A stretch of 55,628 nucleotides of DNA from the NCBI GenBank assembly GCA_945862435.1, contig CAMAXX010000017.1, positions 1 to 55,628 on the forward strand. Direction: 5' to 3'. The notes beneath the pieces were generated by a model. It was not told where the DNA came from and searched no databases. It was given only the letters and a program-made list of their open reading frames with translations. Source of the DNA: Pseudorhodobacter antarcticus (lineage in GTDB: Bacteria > Pseudomonadota > Alphaproteobacteria > Rhodobacterales > Rhodobacteraceae). Numbering within the stretch: the first letter of the stretch is position 1; every line of letters begins with the position of its first letter. The translations under genes and the position numbers were made by a program. Of this stretch, positions 7,665-16,045 are shown piece after piece.

Positions 7665-8639
7665 ATGGACATCGCAGCCACAGCCCAAGCCATCCAATCA
7701 GGCGAGCGCCGCGCGCTGGCCCGCGCCATCACGTTGGTCGAAAGCGCGCGGGCAGATCACCGCGCGCAGGCATTAGCGCTGTTGGCCCAATTACCGAAGG
7801 AAAAACAAGCGCTTAGGATAGGCTTGTCTGGCACGCCAGGCGTGGGGAAATCCACCTTTATCGAGGCGTTTGGGTTGATGCTGATAGCCGAAGGCCTGCG
7901 CGTTGCGGTGCTGGCGGTTGACCCGTCTTCGGCCCGATCTGGCGGTTCCATCCTTGGCGATAAAACGCGGATGGAGCAGCTTGCCCGCGCGCCCGCCGCG
8001 TTCATCCGCCCTTCACCTTCGCAGGCGCAAATGGGCGGTGTAGCGCGCCGCTCGCGCGAGGCGGTCGCGCTGTGCGAGGCGGCTGGCTATGATGTTGTTT
8101 TAATTGAAACAGTTGGTGTTGGGCAGTCTGAAACTGTGGTTGCGCAGATCAGCGATTTGTTCGTCTTGCTACTGGCCCCTGCGGGCGGGGACGAATTGCA
8201 GGGGGTCAAGCGCGGCATTATGGAGATGGCCGACATGATTCTGGTCAACAAAGCCGATGGCGATTTGGCCGCCGCCGCCCAGCGCACCCGCGCCGACTAT
8301 GCAGGCGCCTTGCACCTGCTGCGCCGCCGCCCGCAAGATCCCGAAGGATACCCTTTGGCGATGACCGTTTCGGCCTATACGCAGGCAGGTCTGCCCGAGG
8401 CTTGGGCAAAAATGCAGGCGCTGGCCGCGTGGCGGCGCGAAAATGGCCATTGGATTGCTGCCCGCGCAGCGCAAGCAAAGCATTGGTTTTTAGAGGAAAT
8501 TCGTCAAAATCTGCTGTCCAGCCTAACCGCCGAGCCAGTGCGCGGCATTTTGAACAGCCTTGGCGATCAGGTGGCGCGCGGCGACCTTCGCCCCGAAGTC
8601 GCAGCAGCCCGCGCGCTGGCCGCAATGGGACGTGGATAG
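7665..8639 (+). CDS. meaB: MeaB, G3E-family GTPase chaperone of methylmalonyl-CoA mutase
   Basis: A 324-residue MeaB/ArgK-family GTPase. The family loads and protects the adenosylcobalamin cofactor of methylmalonyl-CoA (or ethylmalonyl-CoA) mutase. The P-loop G-T-P-G-V-G-K-S-T-F lies near residues 55-64. D-P-S-S-A-R-S-G-G-S-I-L-G-D-K-T-R-M (switch I region), E-T-V-G-V-G-Q-S-E (switch II) and the base-specificity motif N-K-A-D follow in the usual order. The start at 7665 is chosen because AAAGGAGAGG lies just upstream and M-D-I-A fits the family; the open frame upstream is non-coding. The mutase gene is not in the window. Confidence 0.9.
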   Translation: MDIAATAQAIQSGERRALARAITLVESARADHRAQALALLAQLPKEKQALRIGLSGTPGVGKSTFIEAFGLMLIAEGLRVAVLAVDPSSARSGGSILGDKTRMEQLARAPAAFIRPSPSQAQMGGVARRSREAVALCEAAGYDVVLIETVGVGQSETVVAQISDLFVLLLAPAGGDELQGVKRGIMEMADMILVNKADGDLAAAAQRTRADYAGALHLLRRRPQDPEGYPLAMTVSAYTQAGLPEAWAKMQALAAWRRENGHWIAARAAQAKHWFLEEIRQNLLSSLTAEPVRGILNSLGDQVARGDLRPEVAAARALAAMGRG

Positions 8640-8770
8640 ATCAGTTTTTGCGCGCCTTTTGGCAAAGGGCGGCTTGACGCCGGGCTACTTTGGCCGTATC
8701 AGCCCCCAATTGAATTTGGCCGCTGCCCCGCTGCGGTGGCTTTGTGTTTTAGAAAACAAGGAACACGACC

Positions 8771-9058
8771 ATGTCGCGCGTCTGTGAACTTACTGGCAAA
8801 GGCCCAATGTCTGGCAACACTGTCAGCCATGCCAACAACAAAAGCCGTCGTCGCTTTTTGCCAAACCTAAACCAAGTCACGCTGATTTCTGACGTGCTGG
8901 GCCGCTCTTTCAGCCTGCGTATTTCGGCGGCTGGCCTGCGGACAGTGGATCATCGCGGTGGTTTGGATGCGTTCTTGGCCAAAGCCAAGGATGACGAGCT
9001 GTCGCTGTCGGCACAGAAAATCAAAAAAGAAATCGCAAAAGCACAGGCTTCGGCCTAA
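8771..9058 (+). CDS. rpmB: 50S ribosomal protein L28
   Basis: A 95-residue L28 of the alphaproteobacterial type. It begins [21 protein letters not shown], with [11 protein letters not shown] next and the conserved [14 protein letters not shown] at the middle. It is a component of the large subunit near the E site. AAGGA sits just upstream of the ATG. It forms a single-gene unit closed by a hairpin. The 131 bases between meaB and rpmB hold no gene and presumably the rpmB promoter. Confidence 0.97.
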   Translation: MSRVCELTGKGPMSGNTVSHANNKSRRRFLPNLNQVTLISDVLGRSFSLRISAAGLRTVDHRGGLDAFLAKAKDDELSLSAQKIKKEIAKAQASA

Positions 9059-9078
9059 GTTTTTTGTGGTCTGCCTTG

Positions 9079-9115
9079 AAGGCCCTGCTTGCTGGTCAAG
9101 CGGGGCCTTTGGCAT
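9079..9115 (+). terminator. Terminator after rpmB
   Basis: A 12-base stem with one mismatch, AAGGCCCTGCTT / AAGCGGGGCCTT, is followed by TTGGCATTTT. It lies 20 bases past the rpmB stop. The T-tract is interrupted. Confidence 0.7.
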
Positions 9116-9188
9116 TTTGCGCGCGCTTGCCTAAAATCGCGGCGATCTGACAGCTTGGCTTTTTGGCCCCGCACCGTATAAGCGCACC

Positions 9189-9542
9189 ATGACTTGGCGT
9201 TTTGTATCAACTTTTTTCTTTACCGCCTTTTTGGCGCTGACCTCGGTCACGCTGGCGGTGGGGCAGCACGCCATGCCGCAGGGCATGACGATGGTGATTT
9301 GTACCGATATGGGCGCGCAAACTGTGACGCTGGACGCCAATGGCAACCCCGTTCAACCCGCCCATTCCTGCATTGATTGCAATGCCGCGCCCTTGGCGCA
9401 GGCCCTAGTGCGCGCGCTGCATGTACCCTTGCCGCCATTGGTTGTGCTGGGGCAATTGGCACCTGTCGAAATTATTACCGCCACCAGCCGCACCCCGCCG
9501 CCAACCCATGCGCGCGGCCCACCTTTAGATGATGTGATCTAA
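9189..9542 (+). CDS. DUF2946-like exported protein, probable copper-associated
   Basis: A 117-residue protein with an N-terminal hydrophobic segment (residues 5-25) that could be a signal peptide or anchor. The M-V-I-C-T-D-M-G segment and the C-I-D-C-N-A-A motif near residue 60 fit DUF2946 proteins, which often sit next to copper-handling genes. The tail is Pro-rich. It lies 32 bases upstream of a PCu(A)C chaperone gene, so a shared transcript and role in periplasmic copper handling are likely. The Met/His/Cys content could bind metal; that is not shown. Confidence 0.65.
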   Translation: MTWRFVSTFFFTAFLALTSVTLAVGQHAMPQGMTMVICTDMGAQTVTLDANGNPVQPAHSCIDCNAAPLAQALVRALHVPLPPLVVLGQLAPVEIITATSRTPPPTHARGPPLDDVI

Positions 9543-9574
9543 CCCTGTCGTCACACCAATCTAAGGATTTTCAA

Positions 9575-10075
9575 ATGAACCGACTAAAAATTACTTTGGC
9601 AGCCCTTACTGCCCTTATCGCCTTGCCCGCTTTTGCGCATGATGGTGTGCATATCAATAACCCTTACGCCCGTGTGATTGGCGGGGTCGGCGCATCGGGC
9701 GCGGTGTTTTTTGAAATTGAAAACCACCAAGACGTTGATGATCGCCTAATTTCCGTGGGCACGGATGTGGCCGAAAGGGCCGAGTTGCACACTCGCTACG
9801 AAGAAGGCGGCGTTATGAAAATGATGCATGTCCTTGAGGGGTTTGCGGTGCCTGCATTGGGCTTTCACAGCCTTGCGCGCGGCGGCGATCATGTCATGCT
9901 GATGGGCCTAAGATCCGAACTGAAAAGCGGCGATGTCATTGATTTGACTTTGACCTTTGAACTGGCGCGAGAGGTCACGGTGCAGGCCGTCATCGACAAT
10001 GACCGCAAGCCCGAAGATGGCGCGGTTGGCCATGACATGAGCGGACATGACATGGACGGCATAACAAAGCAGTAG
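9575..10075 (+). CDS. Periplasmic copper chaperone PCu(A)C
   Basis: A 166-residue protein with a clear signal peptide ending A-L-P-A-F-A. The PCu(A)C (DUF461) Cu(I) ligands are present: H and M in the region A-E-L-H-T-R-Y-E-E-G-G-V-M-K-M, and H-V-M-L-M-G-L about 20 residues later. Known role: delivery of copper to the CuA or CuB site of cytochrome oxidase, usually with a Sco protein. The C-terminus adds an H-D-M-S-G-H-D-M tail, a likely extra metal site. It follows the DUF2946-like gene at short distance and probably shares its transcript. Confidence 0.88.
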   Translation: MNRLKITLAALTALIALPAFAHDGVHINNPYARVIGGVGASGAVFFEIENHQDVDDRLISVGTDVAERAELHTRYEEGGVMKMMHVLEGFAVPALGFHSLARGGDHVMLMGLRSELKSGDVIDLTLTFELAREVTVQAVIDNDRKPEDGAVGHDMSGHDMDGITKQ

Positions 10076-10113
10076 GAGTTTTGGGGATTGGGGCAGGGCC
10101 GCAGCCTTGCCCC

Positions 10114-11283
10114 CTATGCGCCCAGCTTAAGCGCCGCCGCGCGCCCAGCCCATTGGCCCGTGGCCCATGCCGCAGTCAGCAGATAGCCACCTGTCGGGGC
10201 CTCCCAATCTAGCATTTCGCCACAGGCGAACAGGTTTGGGATGACGCGCAGTTCCAGATCAGCGGTCAGGCTTTCAGCGCGAATTCCGCCCGCCACCGAA
10301 ATCGCCTCATCCAGCGGGCGGGAGCCAATTAGGCGCGGGGATAGGTGTTTCACCGCGTCCTCAATCGGGGCATCGCGCGCAAATTCCTGAACCAAAGCGA
10401 CAGCCTGCGGCGCAAGGCCCAGCTTGCGCAAACGGTTCGCGCGGCTCTCGCCCCGCTTCATACTGGCAAGTTTGGCGGTGATGTCTGCGCGCGTAACATC
10501 TGGCATCAGATCAATCTCCAGCGCCCCGCCCAATCGCAGCGCGCGGGATACGGCGTAAATCCCGCCCCCTTCCAGCCCGCGCTGCGAAATTACAAATTCG
10601 CCGCGTTCGGTCTGACTGCCCACGCGCAGGGACGCGCCCTTTACCGCCTGCCCAAAATGCCGCGCCATATGCGCCGACCAGTCCACGGAAAAGCCCATAT
10701 TGGCGGGCTGCCACGGCGCGATTTGCACGCCCTTATCGGCCAACAGTCCCGTCCAAGCGCCGTCTGATCCAAGGCGCGACCATGACGCTCCGCCCAATGC
10801 CAGCACGCAAACATAGGGGCGCAAAACCTGTGCTCCTTGCGGCGTGTCAAAGCTGTATCCGCCCGCTTCTTCAAACCCCGTCCAGCGCCAGCGCGTGCGC
10901 AAATTCACCCCCGCCGCACCAAGCCGCGAAAGCCATGCGCGCAGTAGGGGGGATGCTTTCATCGCGCGCGGAAACACCCGCCCCGATGTGCCTGTAAACA
11001 CCTCGATCCCCAGCGCGCGTGTCCAAATCACCATCTCGCGCGGGCCAAACCCTGCCAGAATGGGGGCCAAAAGGGGGCTGCCATAGGCGGCAATAAACGC
11101 CTCGGACGGCTGATCTTTGGTGATGTTCAACCCCGATTTTCCCGCCATCAGCAGCTTGCGCGCGGGGCTTGGCTTTGCCTCGCAGATCACCACCTTTGCC
11201 CCGCCTTTGGCCAATTCTTCGGCAGCCATCAGCCCCGCTGGGCCTGCGCCAATCACCAATGCTTCAATGCTGGCCGTGGACAT
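10114..11283 (-). CDS. BaiN/HI0933-like NAD(P)/FAD-dependent oxidoreductase (TIGR03862 type)
   Basis: A 389-residue flavoprotein. The dinucleotide fold begins near residue 9 (V-I-G-A-G-P-A-G-L-M-A-A-E). The family motif R-K-L-L-M-A-G-K-S-G-L-N-I-T follows at about residue 42. The C-terminal FAD-binding stretch has S-V-A-G-G-I and N-L-F-A-C-G-E-M-L-D-W-E-A-P-T-G-G-Y. The physiological substrate is unknown for this subfamily. It is a single gene, convergent with the copper pair on one side and divergent from the HNH gene on the other. Confidence 0.88.
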   Translation of the reverse strand: MSTASIEALVIGAGPAGLMAAEELAKGGAKVVICEAKPSPARKLLMAGKSGLNITKDQPSEAFIAAYGSPLLAPILAGFGPREMVIWTRALGIEVFTGTSGRVFPRAMKASPLLRAWLSRLGAAGVNLRTRWRWTGFEEAGGYSFDTPQGAQVLRPYVCVLALGGASWSRLGSDGAWTGLLADKGVQIAPWQPANMGFSVDWSAHMARHFGQAVKGASLRVGSQTERGEFVISQRGLEGGGIYAVSRALRLGGALEIDLMPDVTRADITAKLASMKRGESRANRLRKLGLAPQAVALVQEFARDAPIEDAVKHLSPRLIGSRPLDEAISVAGGIRAESLTADLELRVIPNLFACGEMLDWEAPTGGYLLTAAWATGQWAGRAAALKLGA

Positions 11284-11342
11284 GGCGAAACTTTCCCTTA
11301 CCTATCGTCCAGACTTGGCGCAGAACGGCGAAAGGCACAAGT

Positions 11343-11642
11343 ATGAGCGATGCGACCACCCCCTTTTGTCCGCTTTGCCTGCGCCCCATTCCGCCCAGCG
11401 CACCGCAAAGCCTGCATCATCTGATACCCAAGCTAAAGGGCGGCAAAGGCGGGCCAGTGGTGCTGCTGCATCACATCTGCCACAAAGAAATCCATGCGCG
11501 GTTTTCGGAGGCTGATTTGGCACGGCGGCTGAACACGCCCGCCGCCCTGCGCGCAGCCCCAGAATTGCAGGTGTATCTGAACTGGATCGCAAAGCGCCCG
11601 CCCGAGTTTGCAAGCAGGGTAAAAGGCGGTGGTCGGCGTTAG
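11343..11642 (+). CDS. Small HNH-nuclease-like protein
   Basis: A 99-residue protein. C-P-L-C-L-R-P at the start and a later H-H-I-C-H form likely zinc ligands. The L-H-H-L-I-P-K segment and H-K-E-I-H-A-R-F complete the HNH beta-beta-alpha-metal signature. The C-terminus has N-T-P-A-A-L-R and W-I-A-K-R-P-P-E-F. The start at 11343 is taken because the family begins with such an M-S-x-x-x-x-P-F-C-P-L-C pattern; the longer upstream frame overlaps the divergent flavoprotein gene. Role unknown. Its stop overlaps the end of the convergent crotonase gene by four bases. Confidence 0.75.
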   Translation: MSDATTPFCPLCLRPIPPSAPQSLHHLIPKLKGGKGGPVVLLHHICHKEIHARFSEADLARRLNTPAALRAAPELQVYLNWIAKRPPEFASRVKGGGRR

Positions 11643-12244
11643 GGGATCATCGCCTTAATCGCCGCCACATGTTCAGGCGCGGCCGCAAGCGCGTCTTGCG
11701 CCAAGGCATTTGCTGCATCCATCATCCCGCCCTGCGGCACAATGCGATCGATCAGTCCCCACGCCAGTGCTTCGGTTGCATCAATCTTGGCCCCGCCCAG
11801 CAAAATCATCTTGGCACGGGCCGGGCCGATTAGGGCGGCTAGCCGTGCAGGGTCTGATGGTTGCGGCAAGTATCCCAGCCGCATGACGGGGTAGAAAAAC
11901 TTGGCCCCCGCGACCGCCAGCCTGATATCGCAGGCCAGCGCCATGCCAAAGGCACCACCTGCCAATGTGCCGTTCAGTGCGGCTATGGTCAGGCAGGGCA
12001 GGACGGCAATGCGCGATGACAGCGCCTCCCAAATCGGATCGGTGGCCAGCCCCGCGCGAGCAGCCTCCAAATCGGCCCCCGCGCTGAACACATTGCCTTG
12101 CCCTGTAAGAACCACGACGCGGGCAAGTGGGGCATCAAAGGCAACGTGCAAATCTACCAACATATCGCGCGTTAGCGCATTGGCCTTTTCCGCGCGGCAT
12201 AGGGTGATAATCCGCATATCCCCCTGATCGGCAACAGTTATCAC
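11639..12244 (-). CDS. Crotonase-fold enoyl-CoA hydratase/isomerase family protein, catalytic Glu residues missing
   Basis: A 201-residue crotonase-superfamily protein, about 55 residues shorter than a typical 255-260-residue hydratase. The oxyanion-hole segment F-S-A-G-A-D-L and the L-A-G-G-A-F-G-M-A-L-A-C-D-I-R-L-A segment are clear. In classic hydratases the second segment reads G-G-x-x-E-L-A and a P-E pair follows in the next block. Here these positions read G and P-V, so both catalytic glutamates seem absent. The activity may be a different crotonase reaction. Its start overlaps the upstream SDR gene (ATGA), so the two are co-translated. Confidence 0.8.
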   Translation of the reverse strand: MITVADQGDMRIITLCRAEKANALTRDMLVDLHVAFDAPLARVVVLTGQGNVFSAGADLEAARAGLATDPIWEALSSRIAVLPCLTIAALNGTLAGGAFGMALACDIRLAVAGAKFFYPVMRLGYLPQPSDPARLAALIGPARAKMILLGGAKIDATEALAWGLIDRIVPQGGMMDAANALAQDALAAAPEHVAAIKAMIP

Positions 12245-12996
12245 GGGCCAACCCCCACTTTGGCGCGAACATCGGTGTCACGCAGCGATATATCGCGCCC
12301 CAGCCAAGCATCGGCCCCCGCCCCGCACATCCAGACCAGCGCCTTCGCGGCCCAATCTGGCGGAATATGCGCCGAAGGGTCAAGCTGCGAGATGGGGTTG
12401 ATGCCAGATGCTTTGATAACCACCTGCATTTCGGTGGCCACAGTTCCGGGCGAAAGACCAAGGACACGCAATCCATGCGCGGCCTCTTCTAAATGCGCCA
12501 CGCGGGTCAGCATCAAAGCGCCCGCCTTACTGGCGCAATAGGCGCTCCACCCCTCCATCGGGTTTACGGCTGCGCCCGATGAGACGGTGATGATCGTGCC
12601 ATGCCCCTGCGCGCGCATGACCCTGATCGCGGCGCGCATCCCGTGGAACACGCCGCGCAGGTTGGTATTCATTGCCTCTGCCCATTCGGAAGGATCCGCG
12701 TCGTGCAAATGTGCGATGGGGGTGATGATGCCAGCGTTGTTCACCAGCACGTCCAGCTTACCTGCCCAATCCACTGCCGCCCCCACGGCGGCCTGCACTT
12801 GGGAATAGTCACCCACATCGCAGGCTATGGCCCGCGCCTGCGGCCCCAGTTCAGCGGCCAACCCCGCAAGTTTGTCCGCGCGCCGCGCGGCCAGCACAAC
12901 TTTTGCCCCCGCCGCCACAAAAGCGCGCGCGCCCGCCGCCCCAATTCCGGCGCTTGCCCCCGTAATCAGCACGCATTTTCCCGATAAATCCTGCAT
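12241..12996 (-). CDS. SDR-family oxidoreductase
   Basis: A 251-residue short-chain dehydrogenase/reductase. The cofactor motif T-G-A-S-A-G-I-G lies near residue 13 and A-A-R-R at about 37 suggests NADP preference. N-N-A-G follows near residue 88. The catalytic Ser is in T-V-S-S-G, and the Tyr/Lys pair in Y-C-A-S-K. The substrate cannot be assigned. It is translated together with the downstream crotonase-fold gene through a four-base overlap, which suggests an acyl-CoA or 3-hydroxyacyl type substrate (inference). Confidence 0.88.
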   Translation of the reverse strand: MQDLSGKCVLITGASAGIGAAGARAFVAAGAKVVLAARRADKLAGLAAELGPQARAIACDVGDYSQVQAAVGAAVDWAGKLDVLVNNAGIITPIAHLHDADPSEWAEAMNTNLRGVFHGMRAAIRVMRAQGHGTIITVSSGAAVNPMEGWSAYCASKAGALMLTRVAHLEEAAHGLRVLGLSPGTVATEMQVVIKASGINPISQLDPSAHIPPDWAAKALVWMCGAGADAWLGRDISLRDTDVRAKVGVGP

Positions 12997-13095
12997 TTAC
13001 TTTCCTTTTTCCGCCGATAACGCGGCAAAGCATTGACCCCGCCCCATGCTGGCGCAATGCTGCACCTAACCGGTGCAAAGCGAAAGAGGCCAGAT

Positions 13096-14604
13096 ATGCA
13101 TTCACACGCCAAATCAACTTCTGTTTTTGCCGCATTGATGGCTTGCGCGGCGTGGCCCGCACTGGCCGATGTAACCCCCGAAGATGTTTGGCAAAACTGG
13201 CAAGATGCCAGCGCCGCCATGGGCCAAACAGTGGTTGCAGGCAGCGTAGCGCGTGATGGTGATACGTTGAAGATTGAGGCAATTACCCTTGCCAGCGCCG
13301 CCAATAGTGTGACCGCCGAAGGCAGCATTGAACAAATTTTGATGGAAGATCAGGGCGATGGCACGGTTTTGGTCACGATGTCGCCCGACTATCCGCTAAA
13401 AATGCGCCTGCCCGCAATGGAGGCGGGCAAGCCAGAGGTCGAGTTGAACATTCTGGTCACGCAAACCGATTTTCAGATGATCGCCAGTGGCGATGCGGAT
13501 GCAATCAGCTATGATATGACGGCCCCGACTATTACGGTGAAGCTTGACCGCATTGCAGGCACCGCTGCGCAAGAGGCAAACCTAACCTTAGATGCCACCA
13601 TCACGGACATTGCGGGCACCTATGCCACGCGCAAAACGGATGCTGGTTTGCAGGCAGACAGCGATATAACCGCCAGCGGCATGGCGCTGGCCGTGGTTGG
13701 TGCCCAGCCTGCGGATCAATCCGAATTTCGCGCCACGGCGGCGATGACGGGCTTGGCGCTAAAATCTTCTGGTGCGCTGTTGGGGGCTGCTTTGGCCGCG
13801 GGCGCTGACCCGCAGATTATGGCGGCGATGGAAAACTCTAGTGACATTACAACGCAGACTACCGAATTCACCCTAGAGATGGTCGAATCAAACGGCACGA
13901 CAACGGCGAATGGAACTTTGGGACAGGGGCAGGTCACCGCAAAAACGGCAGGCGGGGTGATGGATTTTTTCGCCACCCAATCCAGCGCAGCCCTGACGGT
14001 GAATACCCCGTCTGTTCCTGTGCCTGATATGGCGATCACGCTGGATAAGTTTGCCATAGCGCTAACCGCGCCCATCGCAGCCAGCGAGGCGGCGCTGCCC
14101 TTTGCCTTTTCGATTGAACTGGCAAACCTAAGCTTGTCTGATGTGCTGTGGACATTGTTTGATCCAAGCGCAGCTTTGCCGCGTGATCCGATAAATCTGT
14201 TGATCGACAGCGAAGGCACAACGAAGCTGAACGCGGTACCGCCAGATCCGAGTGCTGCGCAGATGATGCCTGCGGATTTGGAAACGCTGAACCTAAAAGC
14301 CTTGCGCCTTTCGATGGCGGGCGCGGAACTGCTTGGGGCAGGCACCAGCACCTTTACCCCCGATCCAAGCGGTATTCCCAGCCCCAACGCTAAGCTGGAT
14401 TTCACGCTGACGGGCGCGAATGGGCTGATGGATAAACTTGTCGCATCGGGGCTGATTGCGCCCGAAATGCTGACTTTCCCACGCATGATGCTGGCAATGG
14501 TCGCAAGTCCGATGACCGATGGATCGGACGGCTATACATCCACCATCGAAATTCAGGATAAGGCCGTTTCAGCCAATGGCCAAGTGCTGTACCAACTGCC
14601 ATAA
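13096..14604 (+). CDS. DUF2125-family exported protein
   Basis: About 502 residues with a signal peptide (K-S-T-S-V-F-A-A-L-M-A-C-A-A-W-P-A-L-A) at the N-terminus. The start at 13096 is chosen because AGAGG lies 6 bases upstream and the signal peptide begins there; an upstream in-frame ATG at 13033 would add 21 residues of non-signal sequence. The body is a beta-rich, Thr/Asp/Ala-rich envelope protein of the length and pattern of the DUF2125 proteins of Rhodobacterales. The function of the family is unknown. It is followed 44 bases later by pmbA in the same direction. Confidence 0.75.
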   Translation: MHSHAKSTSVFAALMACAAWPALADVTPEDVWQNWQDASAAMGQTVVAGSVARDGDTLKIEAITLASAANSVTAEGSIEQILMEDQGDGTVLVTMSPDYPLKMRLPAMEAGKPEVELNILVTQTDFQMIASGDADAISYDMTAPTITVKLDRIAGTAAQEANLTLDATITDIAGTYATRKTDAGLQADSDITASGMALAVVGAQPADQSEFRATAAMTGLALKSSGALLGAALAAGADPQIMAAMENSSDITTQTTEFTLEMVESNGTTTANGTLGQGQVTAKTAGGVMDFFATQSSAALTVNTPSVPVPDMAITLDKFAIALTAPIAASEAALPFAFSIELANLSLSDVLWTLFDPSAALPRDPINLLIDSEGTTKLNAVPPDPSAAQMMPADLETLNLKALRLSMAGAELLGAGTSTFTPDPSGIPSPNAKLDFTLTGANGLMDKLVASGLIAPEMLTFPRMMLAMVASPMTDGSDGYTSTIEIQDKAVSANGQVLYQLP

Positions 14605-14648
14605 GGGCCGTGCCGCTTTTTGAGGGGTTCTTAGGGTAGGATGGCATA

Positions 14649-15992
14649 ATGACGATTGATCTTGCGGGTTTGACAGATGCGCTGCTGGCCGCAGCGCGCA
14701 GCGCTGGCGCAGAGGCTGCCGATGCGATGGCCCTGTCTGGCGCAGCCCTTTCGGTGGACATCCGCAAAGGCGCATTAGAGCAGGCCGAACGTGCAGAATC
14801 GATCGAGATTGGCTTAAGGGTTTTGATCGGCGGGCGGCAAGCCTGCGTTTCGGCATCCGATATTTCAGCGCGCACCATTTCGGAACTGGCCGCGCGCGGC
14901 GTTGCTATGGCGCGCGAGGCCCCTGAAGACCCCTATGCAGGGCTGGCAGAGGCGGGCCAGTTGGCCAAAGGTTGGGATTTGGCCGCGCTGGAATTGCATG
15001 AGGACGCACCCGAAACAGGAGCAGTTGAATTGCAGGCCATGGCCCGCGCAGTGGAAAGCGCGGCAATGGCTGGCGCTGGCATTACCCAAGTCGAAGCATC
15101 GGCATCCCACAGCCGCCGCGCGGTGCATTTGGCCGCAAGCAATGGGTTTTCGGGTGGGTATGCGCGGTCTAGCACATCGGTTTCTGCCGTGGCTTTTACG
15201 GGGGCGGGCACCGCGATGGAGCGTGATTATGCAGGCGAAGGCCGCATTTTTCGCGCTGATTTGCCCGATTTGGTGGACATTGGCGCGCTTGCAGCCACCC
15301 GCGCACTGGCGCGTGCGGGCGCGCGAAAACCTGCTACAGGAACCTTTCCCGTGCTGTTTGATGAACGTGTTGCTAGCAGCCTGATTGGCCATTTGCTGAT
15401 GGCGATCAACGGCGCGTCCATTGCGCGCGGGGCTTCGTGGGCGCTGGATTTGCTGGGTGCCCAAGTGCTGCCCGCGGGTCTGTCGATTGTGGAAGACCCG
15501 CTGCGCCCGCGCATATCTGGCAGCCGTCCGTTTGACGGCGAAGGTTTGCCATCGGCCCGCCGCATGGTGGTGGAAGGCGGCGTTCTAATGGGCTGGACGC
15601 TAGATTTGGCATCGGCGCGCAAGTTGGGGATGGTGTCCACCGCATCGGCGGCGCGGGGCACGTCTGCGCCGCCTTCGCCATCCTCCAGCAATATTGACCT
15701 GACGCAGGGTGCAAAAACACAGGCGGAATTGCTGGCAGATATGGGCACGGGGCTGTTGATCACCTCGATGATTGGCAGCACGATCAACCCCACCACGGGG
15801 GATTATTCGCGCGGGGCGGCAGGGTTTTGGGTGGAAGGCGGGCAGGTTCAATACCCTGTTAACGAATGCACCATTGCGGGCAATTTGAAAGACATGCTGC
15901 TGCGGATTGTGCCTGCCAATGACGCGCGCGCGCATCTGTCTACCCGCGTGCCCAGCCTTCTGGTGGATGGTATGGTGATTGCGGGGGCCTAA
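14649..15992 (+). CDS. pmbA: PmbA/TldE-like metalloprotease-family protein
   Basis: A 447-residue protein close to the 450 residues of E. coli TldE (PmbA). The TldD/TldE heterodimer trims peptides, for example microcin precursors and the CcdA antitoxin. TldE-type subunits lack the zinc ligands carried by TldD. Family stretches include E-I-G-L-R-V-L-I-G-G-R-Q-A near residue 55, S-S-N-I-D-L in the last third, and L-L-I-T-S-M-I-G-S-T-I-N-P-T-T-G-D-Y-S-R-G. No tldD lies in the window. A shared bidirectional terminator follows. Confidence 0.9.
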   Translation: MTIDLAGLTDALLAAARSAGAEAADAMALSGAALSVDIRKGALEQAERAESIEIGLRVLIGGRQACVSASDISARTISELAARGVAMAREAPEDPYAGLAEAGQLAKGWDLAALELHEDAPETGAVELQAMARAVESAAMAGAGITQVEASASHSRRAVHLAASNGFSGGYARSSTSVSAVAFTGAGTAMERDYAGEGRIFRADLPDLVDIGALAATRALARAGARKPATGTFPVLFDERVASSLIGHLLMAINGASIARGASWALDLLGAQVLPAGLSIVEDPLRPRISGSRPFDGEGLPSARRMVVEGGVLMGWTLDLASARKLGMVSTASAARGTSAPPSPSSSNIDLTQGAKTQAELLADMGTGLLITSMIGSTINPTTGDYSRGAAGFWVEGGQVQYPVNECTIAGNLKDMLLRIVPANDARAHLSTRVPSLLVDGMVIAGA

Positions 15993-16014
15993 CCCTTTTT
16001 AGCGCCAATATACG

Positions 16015-16044
16015 AAAAAGGCCGCCCAATTGGGCGGCCTTTTT
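16015..16044. terminator. Bidirectional terminator between pmbA and the DEAD-box helicase
   Basis: A perfect 30-base palindrome with an A5 run on one side and a T5 run on the other around GGCCGCCCAATTGGGCGGCC. It lies 22 bases after the pmbA stop and directly abuts the helicase stop, so it serves both strands. Confidence 0.92.
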
Positions 16045-16045
16045 G

